From positions 1 to 64,000 of the forward strand of contig JAHJOO010000038.1 of the NCBI GenBank assembly GCA_018820275.1: a stretch of 64,000 nucleotides of DNA, read 5' to 3'. A program made the translations under genes and the position numbers. Positions 1-7,945 of this stretch are shown piece after piece (positions within the stretch are counted from its first letter, which is position 1; each line of letters begins with the position of its first letter). The stretch is from Alphaproteobacteria bacterium (lineage in GTDB: Bacteria > Pseudomonadota > Alphaproteobacteria > Caulobacterales > Caulobacteraceae). The notes beneath the pieces were generated by a model. It had not been told where the DNA came from. It worked only from the letters and a program-made list of their open reading frames with translations, and did no database searches.

Positions 1-1151
1 CCGCCGCCGCCGCCGCCGCCGTCCGGATTGCTGGAGGCGGCGCCGCCGCTGGCGGTCGCCGCGGGGAAGCTGGGCCCGCCGCCGTTTCCGGTGCGTGCCC
101 CGAGGCCGCCGACACCGGCGGTTCCGGTCGACGTCCCGCCGCCGCCGCCCAAGGCCCGGAGCACGATCACCCCATCCAGGCGGACCGCGCTGTCGCCGCC
201 GCCCGCGCCCGCCAGCCCCGAACCTCCGCCGGAGCCCCCGGCACCGACCGAGACCGTCAGGTCGCCGCCCAGGGCCTCGACCGGCCAGACCGTGTGGGCG
301 TGACCGCCGGCGCCGCCGCCGCCGCCGCCCATCCGCAGGGTGCCGGACGCTCCGCCCTGGCCTCCCCCACCGCCCCCGCCCGCGCCGATCACCAGGGCCT
401 CCACCCATCGGGCCCAGTCCGGGGGCGCATAGGTCGCCGAACCGGAGAAGACGACGGTCTCGCGACGCAGCGCGCCCCGGGGAAAGGAGACGCGCCCGTC
501 AGCGGGGTCGATGCTGAGCCCCTCGCGCCAGGTCACGCCGTCAGCGCTCACCTTCAGGGACAGCCTGTCGTCGCCGACCAGTCCGATCTCGGCCCGGCCG
601 GCGAAACCGCTCTGGAACAGGAGCGAGGCGATGCGGGCCTCCGCGTCCTTGCTGAGCGCCAACCGAACGTCGCCGGAGCCGCCCTCCGGGGCCGGCAGCG
701 CGGCCAGCAGGGCCCCGTTCAGCCGCGCGGTGAAGGGGTTGTTCGCGTCGGGCGCCCCTCCGACGCCGAGGCGATCGACGAAATCGATCCGGCCCAGACG
801 GTCGCCGAGCCCGGCCCAACCGCCGGACGTCCTCACGATGAGGAGGTCCTCGTCCATGACCAGGGCGACCGCCCCGACGGGCGCGGAAAGCCTCACCCAG
901 CCCCCGTCCTGGAAGGCAGCGATCGCCCCCTCTTCCATGGCCGACCAGTCCGGCCCCGACGGCCCGGGCGGGATCAGCCAGGCGTCGCCCTCACCCGGGT
1001 CGACGGGCTGGTCCGCGAGACTGCGGCTGAGGACGGCCAGATGCACGAGGGCATCCAGCCGCGACAGGGCCGCGTTGAGGGTGACGTGCTTCTGAAGCTG
1101 TCCGGCCGCCAGGAACGGCAGGCCGAGGCGCGTCGAGGTGTCGTCGGACAT
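1..1151 (-). CDS. DUF2793 domain protein with glycine-rich C-terminal region (3' end outside window)
   Basis: An open frame of about 383 codons runs from the ATG at 1151 off the left edge. Residues 1 to about 160 match DUF2793, a family found in prophage and gene-transfer-agent-like tail loci of alphaproteobacteria; the N-terminus reads MSDDTSTRLGLPFLAAGQLQ and the family's typical N-terminal LPFLAAGQ and KH(V)TLNAAL stretches are visible. From about residue 253 the protein becomes glycine-rich (runs of 5 to 7 Gly) to the edge, as in structural or adhesive fibre tails. A GGGAG stretch about 10 nt upstream fits a ribosome binding site. A role in a phage-derived tail or surface structure is inference; the neighbours that would show it lie outside the window. 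Confidence 0.75.
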   Translation of the reverse strand, partial: MSDDTSTRLGLPFLAAGQLQKHVTLNAALSRLDALVHLAVLSRSLADQPVDPGEGDAWLIPPGPSGPDWSAMEEGAIAAFQDGGWVRLSAPVGAVALVMDEDLLIVRTSGGWAGLGDRLGRIDFVDRLGVGGAPDANNPFTARLNGALLAALPAPEGGSGDVRLALSKDAEARIASLLFQSGFAGRAEIGLVGDDRLSLKVSADGVTWREGLSIDPADGRVSFPRGALRRETVVFSGSATYAPPDWARWVEALVIGAGGGGGGGQGGASGTLRMGGGGGGAGGHAHTVWPVEALGGDLTVSVGAGGSGGGSGLAGAGGGDSAVRLDGVIVLRALGGGGGTSTGTAGVGGLGARTGNGGGPSFPAATASGGAASSNPDGGGGGG

Positions 1152-1432
1152 GTGAGGGCTCCCGTTTCGTGTCGGGAGCAGGCTGGCCGGAGCGTCGACC
1201 GACGGCGGCGCCGATCGTCAAACCGGACGTCGGCGCTTGTGAAACAAGGAGAATTCGGACGCAGCCGTCACAACGACCCAGGTCGGGCCGCCGCAAGGGG
1301 AGGACGGGGAAGCCTCTGGAAGGGCTTGGGGGCGACTTCCCCGTCCGACGACCGAAGACGCCGCCGCGGAGGTTGGCAGCCTCGTCGATCGCCTTGCGGA
1401 AGCTACGGCCGCATGGCGTCCGCGGATGCGCC

Positions 1433-2149
1433 TCAGAGTTGCTGGAGACTGCCGCTGGCGACGACCGGGCCGTCAGGAGCTGTGGCGGCGGGCGTGTGTC
1501 CGGGTTGCTCCATCGACACGGCGACCTGGGCGGCCTCGCCCGCGAGGTCGTGGATCGCCCCGCTCAGCGTGTGACGCGAGGTGGCGGAGCCGTCGATGGC
1601 CCCGACCAGCCGGACGCCGCCCTCGGGCATCAGCAGCCAGAGATGCGGCACCCGGACGTCGCCCTGCATCTTGTCGGTGGGCGCAAGATAGAGTTCCCCG
1701 GTCGCCGGATCATAGACCACGGTCATCGCCACGGCGCCGTCTTCCAGGGTCAGGGTGGCGACGCGGGTGACGGGGCCCGCCGCAGGCGCAGGCGCGATGG
1801 CCGGCGGCTGGAGCGCGAGGAAGACCGCCACGGCAAAACTCGCGGCCGCGAGCGCGCTCGCGCCCACGGCCCAGCGCCGCCAGAACCGGACGCGCGGTTC
1901 GTCATCGTTCGCGGCACCCGCGACCGTCTCCACGCGCGGCCACAGGTGGGCGCCGGGCGTCACCGGCGCGATTTCCTCCGCCAGGACCCCGAAGCGCTCG
2001 TCCCAGGCCTCGACGCGGCGGGCGAAGGCGGCGTCGGCGTCGGCGCGCGCGCGCGCGCCGGCTTCCTCGGCCCCGGAGAGGACCCGCAGCGACAGCTCCG
2101 CCGCGAGGGCGTCGTCATCGTCGGCCGGTGTGAAAGGGGCGTCGGTCAT
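1433..2149 (-). CDS. Anti-sigma factor, RskA-type, membrane-anchored
   Basis: This 238-residue protein is the likely partner of the sigma factor encoded just upstream; their ends overlap as ATGA at 2146-2149, which fixes the start. It has a short acidic cytoplasmic N-terminus (the sigma-binding part in this family), one membrane segment at about residues 92-113, and a C-terminal domain (about 125-235) of the RskA type found in anti-sigma-K proteins. In the family, the N-terminus holds the sigma factor inactive at the membrane until a signal triggers release by proteolysis or a redox change. No zinc-binding HxxxCxxC motif is visible, so it is not a classic ZAS anti-sigma factor. The signal cannot be told from the sequence. 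Confidence 0.85.
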   Translation of the reverse strand: MTDAPFTPADDDDALAAELSLRVLSGAEEAGARARADADAAFARRVEAWDERFGVLAEEIAPVTPGAHLWPRVETVAGAANDDEPRVRFWRRWAVGASALAAASFAVAVFLALQPPAIAPAPAAGPVTRVATLTLEDGAVAMTVVYDPATGELYLAPTDKMQGDVRVPHLWLLMPEGGVRLVGAIDGSATSRHTLSGAIHDLAGEAAQVAVSMEQPGHTPAATAPDGPVVASGSLQQL

Positions 2150-2703
2150 CGTTCGAGGCACCCCCGAAGGCGCAGCAGGCCCCGGCGAATCCAGCTCTTC
2201 ATGGTGCCCAGAGGGGTGCCCTCCGCGGCCGCCAGCTGCTCGTAGGTCGCACCCTGGAAGAAGGCGGTGCGGATGGCGGCGGAGGTGCGGACGTCGAGCT
2301 CCTCGAGGCAATGGGCCAGGCGCAGCGCCTCCTCCTTGCCCGCCACGACCTCGTCGGCGGGCACGCCGTCGTCGGCCAGATCATGCGCCTCATCGACGGG
2401 CACGGACTTCCGCGCCGCCGCGCCCGAACGCAGGCGGTCGATCGACCGGTTCCGGGCGATCGTCACAAGCCAGGTGATCGGGCTGGCGCGCGAGGCGTCG
2501 AAGGCCCCGGCCTTTCTCCAGACTGTGACGTAGGTTTCCTGCAAGACATCCTCGGCGATCTGTCGGTCGGACAAGATACGCAGGCACACGCCCATCAGCT
2601 TCGCGGAAGTCGATTCATAAACGTCACGAAAGGCGACGCGGTCGCCCCGGCCCACGCGGGCCAGCGCCGCGCTGAGTTCGTCGCGGGTCAGGCTGACGCT
2701 CAT
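2146..2703 (-). CDS. ECF-family RNA polymerase sigma factor (SigK-like)
   Basis: A 185-residue group IV (ECF) sigma factor. Region 2 covers about residues 22-95, with the FRDVYESTSAKLMGVCLRIL and ITWLVTIARNRSIDRLR stretches typical for core polymerase binding and -10 recognition. Region 4 covers about 130-180, ending in the helix-turn-helix TYEQLAAAEGTPLGTMKSWI that reads the -35 element. The pairing with an RskA-type anti-sigma gene directly downstream puts it in the SigK/RskA-like ECF class. Such pairs usually control their own promoter, but I could not identify a matching -35/-10 here. The regulon is unknown. Confidence 0.92.
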   Translation of the reverse strand: MSVSLTRDELSAALARVGRGDRVAFRDVYESTSAKLMGVCLRILSDRQIAEDVLQETYVTVWRKAGAFDASRASPITWLVTIARNRSIDRLRSGAAARKSVPVDEAHDLADDGVPADEVVAGKEEALRLAHCLEELDVRTSAAIRTAFFQGATYEQLAAAEGTPLGTMKSWIRRGLLRLRGCLER

Positions 2704-2778
2704 TCCACCCCCTGCCGGCCACCGGTGGCCCCGTCGCCGACTTGGCCGTGTGCGGGCGGGGTCGTCAAGCGATCTGCA

Positions 2779-3240
2779 TCAATCGTGCAGGTAGATGATG
2801 CGCTTCAGCTTGCGGTCTCCGCGGACCTTCTCGACATGGCGGTCGTGATCGCCACTCTCGCGGGCCGCGGCAAAGGAGTCCTCGACCCAGTGGGTCGTCT
2901 CGATATGCTTCTGCAGCGCCTTGGCCGCCATCAGATGGCCGGGGAACAGGGCGTCGACCGCATCGCCAAGGAGGGGCACCTCTCCGGTCGCCACGTCCAC
3001 TCCCAGATAGCCGACCATCTGCAGGATCGTGCCCGCCTCCGCCCGGGCGCGCACCGCCTGGGTCAGCAGCCAGCCCCCGGCCCCGACGCTGTAGACCGTG
3101 CCGACGACGGGAATCCATGTCAGAAGGGCGTCCAGCCCCAATCCGAAGGGGCCTATGCCGATCACGCGGTCGGAGATCCGCTTGATCCCGTCGACATTCA
3201 GCCAGATCTTCTCGATATCGGCGATGCTGCGGCGCGCCAT
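2779..3240 (-). CDS. DUF4112 family small membrane protein
   Basis: A 153-residue protein of the DUF4112 family, starting MARRSIADIEKIWLN. The central part, about residues 25-100, holds the family's hydrophobic stretch (IGIGPFGLGLDALLTWIPVV, then a second hydrophobic segment with GEVPLLGDAVDALF), suggesting one or two membrane passages or hairpins. The C-terminus is charged (RGDRKLKRIIYLHD). The ATG at 3240 is preferred over one ten codons upstream because the family conservation begins here. The gene diverges from the EEP hydrolase at 3293, so the 52-bp gap must hold both promoters. No function is known for the family. Confidence 0.8.
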   Translation of the reverse strand: MARRSIADIEKIWLNVDGIKRISDRVIGIGPFGLGLDALLTWIPVVGTVYSVGAGGWLLTQAVRARAEAGTILQMVGYLGVDVATGEVPLLGDAVDALFPGHLMAAKALQKHIETTHWVEDSFAAARESGDHDRHVEKVRGDRKLKRIIYLHD

Positions 3241-3292
3241 GCGTGTTTCCCCCTGCCCGCCCCTCAACGCTCAAGGTCGAACGCCGTTCACC

Positions 3293-4258
3293 ATGCCGCC
3301 ACGCTTTTCCGACCGCGCGCAAGGCTTTCTCGCCGGAGCGACCGCCATGGCCCTCCTGTCGCCGTTGATCGCGATCGGCCTCGCCGACCTGAGCGGCGAA
3401 GGTCATCGCTGGATCGATCTGGCAGCGCAGTTCTCGGCACCCGCCGCCGTGGGCGCGCTGGCGCTCACGGGTCTGTTCATGGCCCTGCGTTGGCGAGGCC
3501 CCATCCTGGCGGGCGCGCTGACCGCGGGGGTATGCGCCGTCGCGGCGGCGCCGCAGGCCTTTCCGCCGCTGGCCGAACCCGAGGCGGGGGCCCCGGAGGT
3601 GCGGCTGTATTCAGCCAATCTGTGGGTGGGCAACGAGGACGTCGGCGCGATCCGGGACAGCATCCGGGAGGCCCGGCCGGACGTCGTCGTGCTGATCGAG
3701 GCCGGAGACGCGGCGCAAGCGGCTCTCGACATGCTGGCCCCCGACCTGCCGCACCGCCGCGAGTCCGCGCGGGTCGACTGGCGTGGCCGAGGAGCTCGAA
3801 CGATCATCGCCTCCCGGTGGCCGCTCGGCCCGCTGAGTGGAGAGCCGGGCGTTCCGGTGCAGAGCGCGGTCGTCCGGTCGCCTCTGGGGCCTCTCAGGGT
3901 GACCTCCGTCCACCTGACCCGTCCGTGGCCTTACCAGATCCAGTGGGAACAGATCCGCCAGATCGACGCGCTCGCCGCGGCCGTCGCCGCCCACCCGGAC
4001 GCCACGCGCGTGGTCGCCGGCGACTTCAACAGCGTGACCGACGCGCGCATCGGCCGGCGGTTCGCGCAAGGCACCGGCCTGACCCCCGCGCCGGCCTTCC
4101 CGGGGAGCTGGCCGGCCCAGCTTCCGTCGCCTCTCGGCCTGGGCATCGACAACGTCTGGGTCAGCCGGGACCTGACCGTGGCGCGGCGGAGCCTGGGCAC
4201 CCGCAACGGATCCGATCACCGGCCCGTCGTCACCGTCCTGACCCGCGCCCGGCCCTGA
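3293..4258 (+). CDS. Endonuclease/exonuclease/phosphatase (EEP) family protein with N-terminal membrane domain
   Basis: A 321-residue protein. The first 100 residues hold about three hydrophobic segments, followed by a catalytic EEP domain from about residue 105. Visible EEP landmarks are the SANLWVGN start (Asn metal ligand), a likely acidic ligand in VVVLIEAGD, HLTRPWP, VVAGDFNSV (Asp-Asn pair) and the terminal GSDHRPVV (Asp-His). The catalytic set looks intact, so it should be a Mg-dependent phosphodiesterase or phosphatase facing the periplasm or the membrane surface, similar to YafD-type proteins; the substrate is unknown. Its 3' end overlaps the convergent cca gene by 29 bp. The ATG at 3293 is chosen because upstream in-frame ATGs lie inside the divergent DUF4112 gene. 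Confidence 0.82.
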   Translation: MPPRFSDRAQGFLAGATAMALLSPLIAIGLADLSGEGHRWIDLAAQFSAPAAVGALALTGLFMALRWRGPILAGALTAGVCAVAAAPQAFPPLAEPEAGAPEVRLYSANLWVGNEDVGAIRDSIREARPDVVVLIEAGDAAQAALDMLAPDLPHRRESARVDWRGRGARTIIASRWPLGPLSGEPGVPVQSAVVRSPLGPLRVTSVHLTRPWPYQIQWEQIRQIDALAAAVAAHPDATRVVAGDFNSVTDARIGRRFAQGTGLTPAPAFPGSWPAQLPSPLGLGIDNVWVSRDLTVARRSLGTRNGSDHRPVVTVLTRARP

Positions 4259-5432
4259 CCGCGGCGGCCAGGCGCCCGGGGACGTCGTCCATCGGGAAGT
4301 CGTCGGCAGCCCAGGACGCCTCGAAAGCCCGCAGCACGGCCCCGGTCTCCGGCCCGGCGGGCACCCCCAGGCGGGCGACGTCCCGCCCGCCCACCGGCAG
4401 CGCGGGCGGCGTCCAATCCCCCGCGACGCGCAGGACCACCTCCGCAGCCGCCCCGGCCGGCGACTTGAGAGCCCGATCGGTCGCTGCACGGGTGCCGACG
4501 GCGTGCACCAGCCGACGGGCCGCCCGCTCCGTCGGTTCGTCCAGCGCCAAGGGTTCCGCCGCCGCCTCCAGACGGGCCCACGCGGTCTTGGGCAGCCGGA
4601 GCCGGCGCGCGGCCGCGGCCACGAAGGCCCGGTCGTCCGGCCACAGCGCCGACAGACGCACCAGGGGATCCGCGTCGCGCCGGGCCGCCGCCTCGAACCG
4701 GCGCACATCCGCGGGGGTCCCCAGCACGCGCGTCAGGACCCCGGCCGCCTCCATGGCCCGCACCGCCGACGCGGGGTCTGGCGCGGCGAGCAGTTTCATC
4801 AGTTCCGCGGAGACCCGTTCGGCCGAGAGACGGTCGACCCCGGCGGCCATCGACCGACAGGCCTCCAGCCCGCCGGGGTCGGGCTCGTCCCGGCCGAACC
4901 AGGCGAAAAAGCGGAAGAAGCGCAGAATGCGGAGGTGGTCTTCCGCGATCCGTCTCCGGGGGTCCCCGACGAAGATGATGCGGCCGGCGCGCGCGTCGGC
5001 GACGCCCTCGCCGACCGGATCGAACACCCGGCCATCCCCGTCGCTGTAGAGGGCATTCAGCCGAAAGTCCCGCCGATGCGCATCCTCGGTCCAGTCGTCG
5101 GTGAAGGCGACGACCGCGCGCCGGCCGTCCGTCGCGACGTCGCGACGCAGGGTGGTGATCTCGAACGGCCGCTTGTCGCTGACCGCGGTCACGGTCCCGT
5201 GCTCGACGCCGGTCGGAACGGCCTTGAGCCCGGCCGCCGCAAGGGCTGCGATCGTTTGCTCGGGCCGCAAGGTGGTGGCGAGGTCCACGTCTCCGCCGGC
5301 CCGGCCCAGCAGGGCGTCGCGCACGCAGCCGCCGACGAAGCGGACGCAGCCCTCGCCTCCCGCGGAGGCCAAGGCGCCGATCACCGCCTGCGCGGCCGCG
5401 TCGTGCAGCCAGGACGCATCGATCCGCGTCAC
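4230..5432 (-). CDS. cca: CCA tRNA nucleotidyltransferase
   Basis: A 400-residue class II CCA-adding enzyme, or poly(A) polymerase-like nucleotidyltransferase, that builds or repairs the 3' CCA end of tRNAs. The N-terminal palm domain carries FVGGCVRDALLG and the metal-binding DVDLAT motif (about residues 30-50), followed by the RRD-containing DAHRRDFRLNALY and the RNA-binding RILRFFRFFAWFG segment. No C-terminal HD phosphohydrolase motif is seen. The start is a GTG at 5432 in a GTGA overlap with the upstream NUDIX gene. DUF1285, NUDIX and cca read as one overlapping operon. The gene is convergent with the EEP hydrolase (29 bp shared). Confidence 0.92.
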   Translation of the reverse strand: MTRIDASWLHDAAAQAVIGALASAGGEGCVRFVGGCVRDALLGRAGGDVDLATTLRPEQTIAALAAAGLKAVPTGVEHGTVTAVSDKRPFEITTLRRDVATDGRRAVVAFTDDWTEDAHRRDFRLNALYSDGDGRVFDPVGEGVADARAGRIIFVGDPRRRIAEDHLRILRFFRFFAWFGRDEPDPGGLEACRSMAAGVDRLSAERVSAELMKLLAAPDPASAVRAMEAAGVLTRVLGTPADVRRFEAAARRDADPLVRLSALWPDDRAFVAAAARRLRLPKTAWARLEAAAEPLALDEPTERAARRLVHAVGTRAATDRALKSPAGAAAEVVLRVAGDWTPPALPVGGRDVARLGVPAGPETGAVLRAFEASWAADDFPMDDVPGRLAAAVRAGRGSGR

Positions 5433-6052
5433 GCCGCCCGCTCCGCGGCCCGTTCCAGCCGGGCGGCAAGCCCCACGATCATGCCGGCCGTGGCGCCCCA
5501 GACCAGCCTGTCTTCCCAGTCGATGGACCAGAAATGTCGCCGGACGCCGTCCAGCTCGTAGTGGTCGCGTCGCCGGTTGGCCGGCGCGGCGAGGTGCGCC
5601 CAGGGGACCTGGAACACCTCGGCCACCTCGGCCGGCGCCGGGTCCAGCCCGGGCAAGGGTTCGACCCAGCCGACGACGGGCGACACCAGGTAGCCGGTCC
5701 CGGTGCGGTAGCTGTCGCCGAGGCCGAGCAAGCGCACCGCCTCGGGCGGCAGACCGATCTCCTCCCACGCCTCGCGCACCGCGGCCTCGGCCGCGCCCTC
5801 TCCGGGGTCGAGGCGACCGCCGGGGAAGGCGATCTGACCCGTGTGCCGCGCAAGCGTGTCCGACCGCCGCGTCAGGATCACCTCGGGCCCCCGGGGACCG
5901 GGCGTGAACGCGACCAGCACGGCGGCCTGCGACGGCCTCCCGGTCGGCACGGCCAGTCCCGGGTTGAGGTCGAAGTCGGAGTGGTCGGCCGCGTCGGCCG
6001 GGTGCCAGTCGCGCAGCGGCGACAGCGCGCGGGTCAGAAGCTCCGGCGTCAC
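5429..6052 (-). CDS. NUDIX hydrolase, CoA pyrophosphatase type
   Basis: A 207-residue NUDIX protein. The NUDIX box is complete: GGRLDPGEG, then REAWEEIGL (about residues 80-102) with the catalytic glutamates. The upstream motif LTRRSDTLARHTGQIAFPGG matches the UPF0035/PROSITE signature of CoA pyrophosphatases (NudL-like) that cleave CoA and acyl-CoA into phosphopantetheine and adenosine 3',5'-bisphosphate. The start is a GTG at 6052, in a GTGA overlap with the preceding gene, and the stop overlaps the cca start in the same way, so the three genes are probably translationally coupled. An exact substrate cannot be proved from sequence. Confidence 0.9.
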   Translation of the reverse strand: MTPELLTRALSPLRDWHPADAADHSDFDLNPGLAVPTGRPSQAAVLVAFTPGPRGPEVILTRRSDTLARHTGQIAFPGGRLDPGEGAAEAAVREAWEEIGLPPEAVRLLGLGDSYRTGTGYLVSPVVGWVEPLPGLDPAPAEVAEVFQVPWAHLAAPANRRRDHYELDGVRRHFWSIDWEDRLVWGATAGMIVGLAARLERAAERAA

Positions 6053-6597
6053 GGCGCCGCCTCGACCGCACCGAGATCGTGGGCGGCGTCGCCGACGCGC
6101 AGGACCAGCCTGTCGCCCTCGATCTCCGCGGCCTCGACCAGTTCGTAGAAGACCGCCCGGGTGACCCGCGCCCACAGGTCGCCGCGGACCCGCACGCGCG
6201 GCGCGGGCTGCCCGGCCCCGTCCACGTCCACGACCAGCGGATGCTCGCCGTCGACCGTCACCCGATCCTCCTGGTCGGTCGTGAACGTCAGGCCGTCCTC
6301 AAGCTGCGCCGCCACGGCGCGAAACGGCAGATCCTCCACCTTGATGGACAGCTTCTCGACCGGCGTGACGAGACAATAGCCGTCCGCGTCCTTGCGCAGG
6401 ACGGTCGAGAACAGACGCACCAGTTCGGGCCGCCGGATGGGTGCGCCCTCATGCAACCATGTGCCGTCCGCCCGGATCACGATGTCGATCGTGCCGCAGT
6501 TCGGCGGGTTCCAAAGGTGGACCGGCGGCAGGCCCCGGGGCCCGGCCGCTTCGGCGATCCGGCTGAGGGCGTTCGAAGGCGGGTGTCCGTCCGTCAT
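6049..6597 (-). CDS. DUF1285 family protein
   Basis: A 182-residue cytosolic protein of the DUF1285 family. Recognisable parts are PPVHLWNPPNCGTIDIVIRA near residue 25, WLHEGAPIRRPELVRLFSTV (about 47-66) and YCLVTPVEKLSIKVEDLPF (about 74-92). These form the compact two-domain fold known from structural genomics, with no assigned activity. It is the first gene of a three-gene overlapping operon with the NUDIX CoA pyrophosphatase and cca. That arrangement suggests a small-molecule or nucleotide-related housekeeping role, but this is only inference. Confidence 0.88.
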   Translation of the reverse strand: MTDGHPPSNALSRIAEAAGPRGLPPVHLWNPPNCGTIDIVIRADGTWLHEGAPIRRPELVRLFSTVLRKDADGYCLVTPVEKLSIKVEDLPFRAVAAQLEDGLTFTTDQEDRVTVDGEHPLVVDVDGAGQPAPRVRVRGDLWARVTRAVFYELVEAAEIEGDRLVLRVGDAAHDLGAVEAAP

Positions 6598-6635
6598 GCC
6601 CCAAAGCTAGGCGCAGTCGCCCGGCGTGCAAACCG

Positions 6636-7133
6636 TCAGTCGCACACGCCGACGACCGCGCCGTCCGGGGCCTCGACCGAAAGGGCCCGCCAGAGGAGGC
6701 GGCGCGGATCCACCGGCCCCGGCATGCGCGCGCCCGGGAGTTCCCGGAAGCCGAACCGGCCGAAGTAGGGCAGATCGCCGACCAGCAAGACGCCGCCGAC
6801 GCCCTCGCGCGCAGCGCAGGCGAGGCTGCTCTGGACCAGGGCCGCACCGAGGCCCGCCTTTCGCGCCCCCGCCTCGACGGCGATCGGGCCCAGGAAGAGC
6901 GCGGCCGTCTCCCCGACGCGGATACGCCACAGGCGGACGGAGCCGACCAGTCGGCCGTCGTCGCGCATCACCAGTCCGCACGCCGGGGCGGACGCCTCGC
7001 GCAGGCGTTCGGCCGTCTTGGCGTGCCGCCCCGGCCCGAAGGCGGCGTCGACCAGCGCCGCCACCTGACCGGCGTCGGCAGGCGTCTCCGGTTCGGCCGG
7101 CGGCAGGTTCAGGGGCACGGGCTGGGCGGACAT
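6636..7133 (-). CDS. GNAT family N-acetyltransferase
   Basis: A 165-residue single-domain GNAT protein. The acetyl-CoA-binding motif A is seen as FLGPIAVEAGARKAGLGAAL (about residues 80-99; Q/RxxGxG/A type, here ARKAGLGAA), preceded by a beta-strand GSVRLWRIRV and followed by the motif B region YFGRFGFREL. This layout is typical of YhbS-like acetyltransferases. The acceptor substrate is unknown. The gene lies alone on the minus strand between DUF1285 and the enoyl-CoA hydratase, with 44 bp and 38 bp gaps, and could be transcribed with them. Confidence 0.88.
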   Translation of the reverse strand: MSAQPVPLNLPPAEPETPADAGQVAALVDAAFGPGRHAKTAERLREASAPACGLVMRDDGRLVGSVRLWRIRVGETAALFLGPIAVEAGARKAGLGAALVQSSLACAAREGVGGVLLVGDLPYFGRFGFRELPGARMPGPVDPRRLLWRALSVEAPDGAVVGVCD

Positions 7134-7177
7134 GGGCGCGCGCCTTTACGCCCGGGATCGACCGGCTGCAATCGCGG

Positions 7178-7945
7178 TCAGGCGAAGTTCGGCGCGCGCT
7201 TCTGGCTGAAGGCCATGAAGGCCTCCATCGCCTCCGGGCTGCGCATCTGGCTGCCGAAGGCCTCGCCCTCCGCCTGCATGAGGGTCCACAGCCGTTCGGC
7301 GTCGCGCATCAGGGCCTTGGTCTTGCGGATGGAATTCGGGGCCCGGGCCGCCAGCTTGCCCGCAAGCTCGGCCGCTACAGCGTCGACCTGATCCGCCGGG
7401 ACCGCCCGGTTGGCGAGGCCCCAGGCCAGGGCGGTGCGGCCGTCGATCGGCTCGCCCAGCGCGAAGACCTCGAAGGCGCGCTGATGCCCGAGGACGTGCG
7501 GCAGCAGCATCGACGACGCCGCCTCCGGCGCGAGCGCCAGATTGACGAAGGGCGCCGACAGGAGGGCGTCCTCGGCCACCACCACCATGTCGCAGTGAAG
7601 CAGGAGCGTCAGGCCGATGCCGACCGCGCGGCCCCGTACCGCCGCCACCGCCGGCTTGTCCAGATCGGCCAGCGCCTTGAGGAAATGGAACACCGGGGCG
7701 TCGATCAGCTGTCCCTCGCCCGAGGCACCGATGGCGATGAAGTCGGCGATGTCGTTTCCGGCCGAGAAGCTGTCGCCCTCGCCCTGGAACAGGATCACGC
7801 GCACGGCCTCGTCGGTCCGCGCCCGGCGGGTGGCCTCGGCCAGCGTCCCGTACATGGCCTGGGTGATGGCGTTCTTCTTTTCCGGCCGCGCCAGGGTGAC
7901 GGTCAGGACGCCGTCGGCGAGGTCGGTGCGCACATGGTCGGTCAC
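7178..7945 (-). CDS. Enoyl-CoA hydratase/isomerase family protein
   Basis: A 255-residue crotonase-fold protein. The oxyanion-hole segments are present: SFSAGNDIADF (about residues 58-68) and VRGRAVGIGLTLLLHCDMVV (about 95-114). The stretch LALAPEAASSMLLPHVLGHQ carries the PEAAS variant with one acidic residue, more like the isomerase-type (PaaG/ECI-like) members than the two-glutamate hydratases. It acts on acyl-CoA esters in fatty acid or related degradation, and the exact reaction is uncertain. The start overlaps the stop of the upstream metallo-hydrolase as ATGA, so the two are an operon. Confidence 0.88.
   Translation of the reverse strand: MTDHVRTDLADGVLTVTLARPEKKNAITQAMYGTLAEATRRARTDEAVRVILFQGEGDSFSAGNDIADFIAIGASGEGQLIDAPVFHFLKALADLDKPAVAAVRGRAVGIGLTLLLHCDMVVVAEDALLSAPFVNLALAPEAASSMLLPHVLGHQRAFEVFALGEPIDGRTALAWGLANRAVPADQVDAVAAELAGKLAARAPNSIRKTKALMRDAERLWTLMQAEGEAFGSQMRSPEAMEAFMAFSQKRAPNFA

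Noticed and set aside
1..330. GGC/CCG triplet run as a possible microsatellite or CRISPR-like array.
   Set aside because: The triplets encode glycine runs in an open DUF2793 frame, without repeat-spacer structure.
1152..1432. Hidden gene between the DUF2793 and anti-sigma genes.
   Set aside because: No coding frame with a plausible start was found; only a CTCCCG-N8-CGGGAG hairpin at 1159-1178 is visible.
2311..5049. A 912-codon open frame on the plus strand.
   Set aside because: It runs antisense through the sigma factor, DUF4112 and cca genes and across the EEP gene in another frame. Its translation is Arg/Pro/Ala-rich without any domain, an effect of high GC content.
5433..6071. Fusion of cca with the upstream NUDIX region as one 613-residue protein.
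   Set aside because: The upstream part is in a different frame from the NUDIX gene and has no domain; the GTG at 5432 with GTGA overlap gives a normal cca length.
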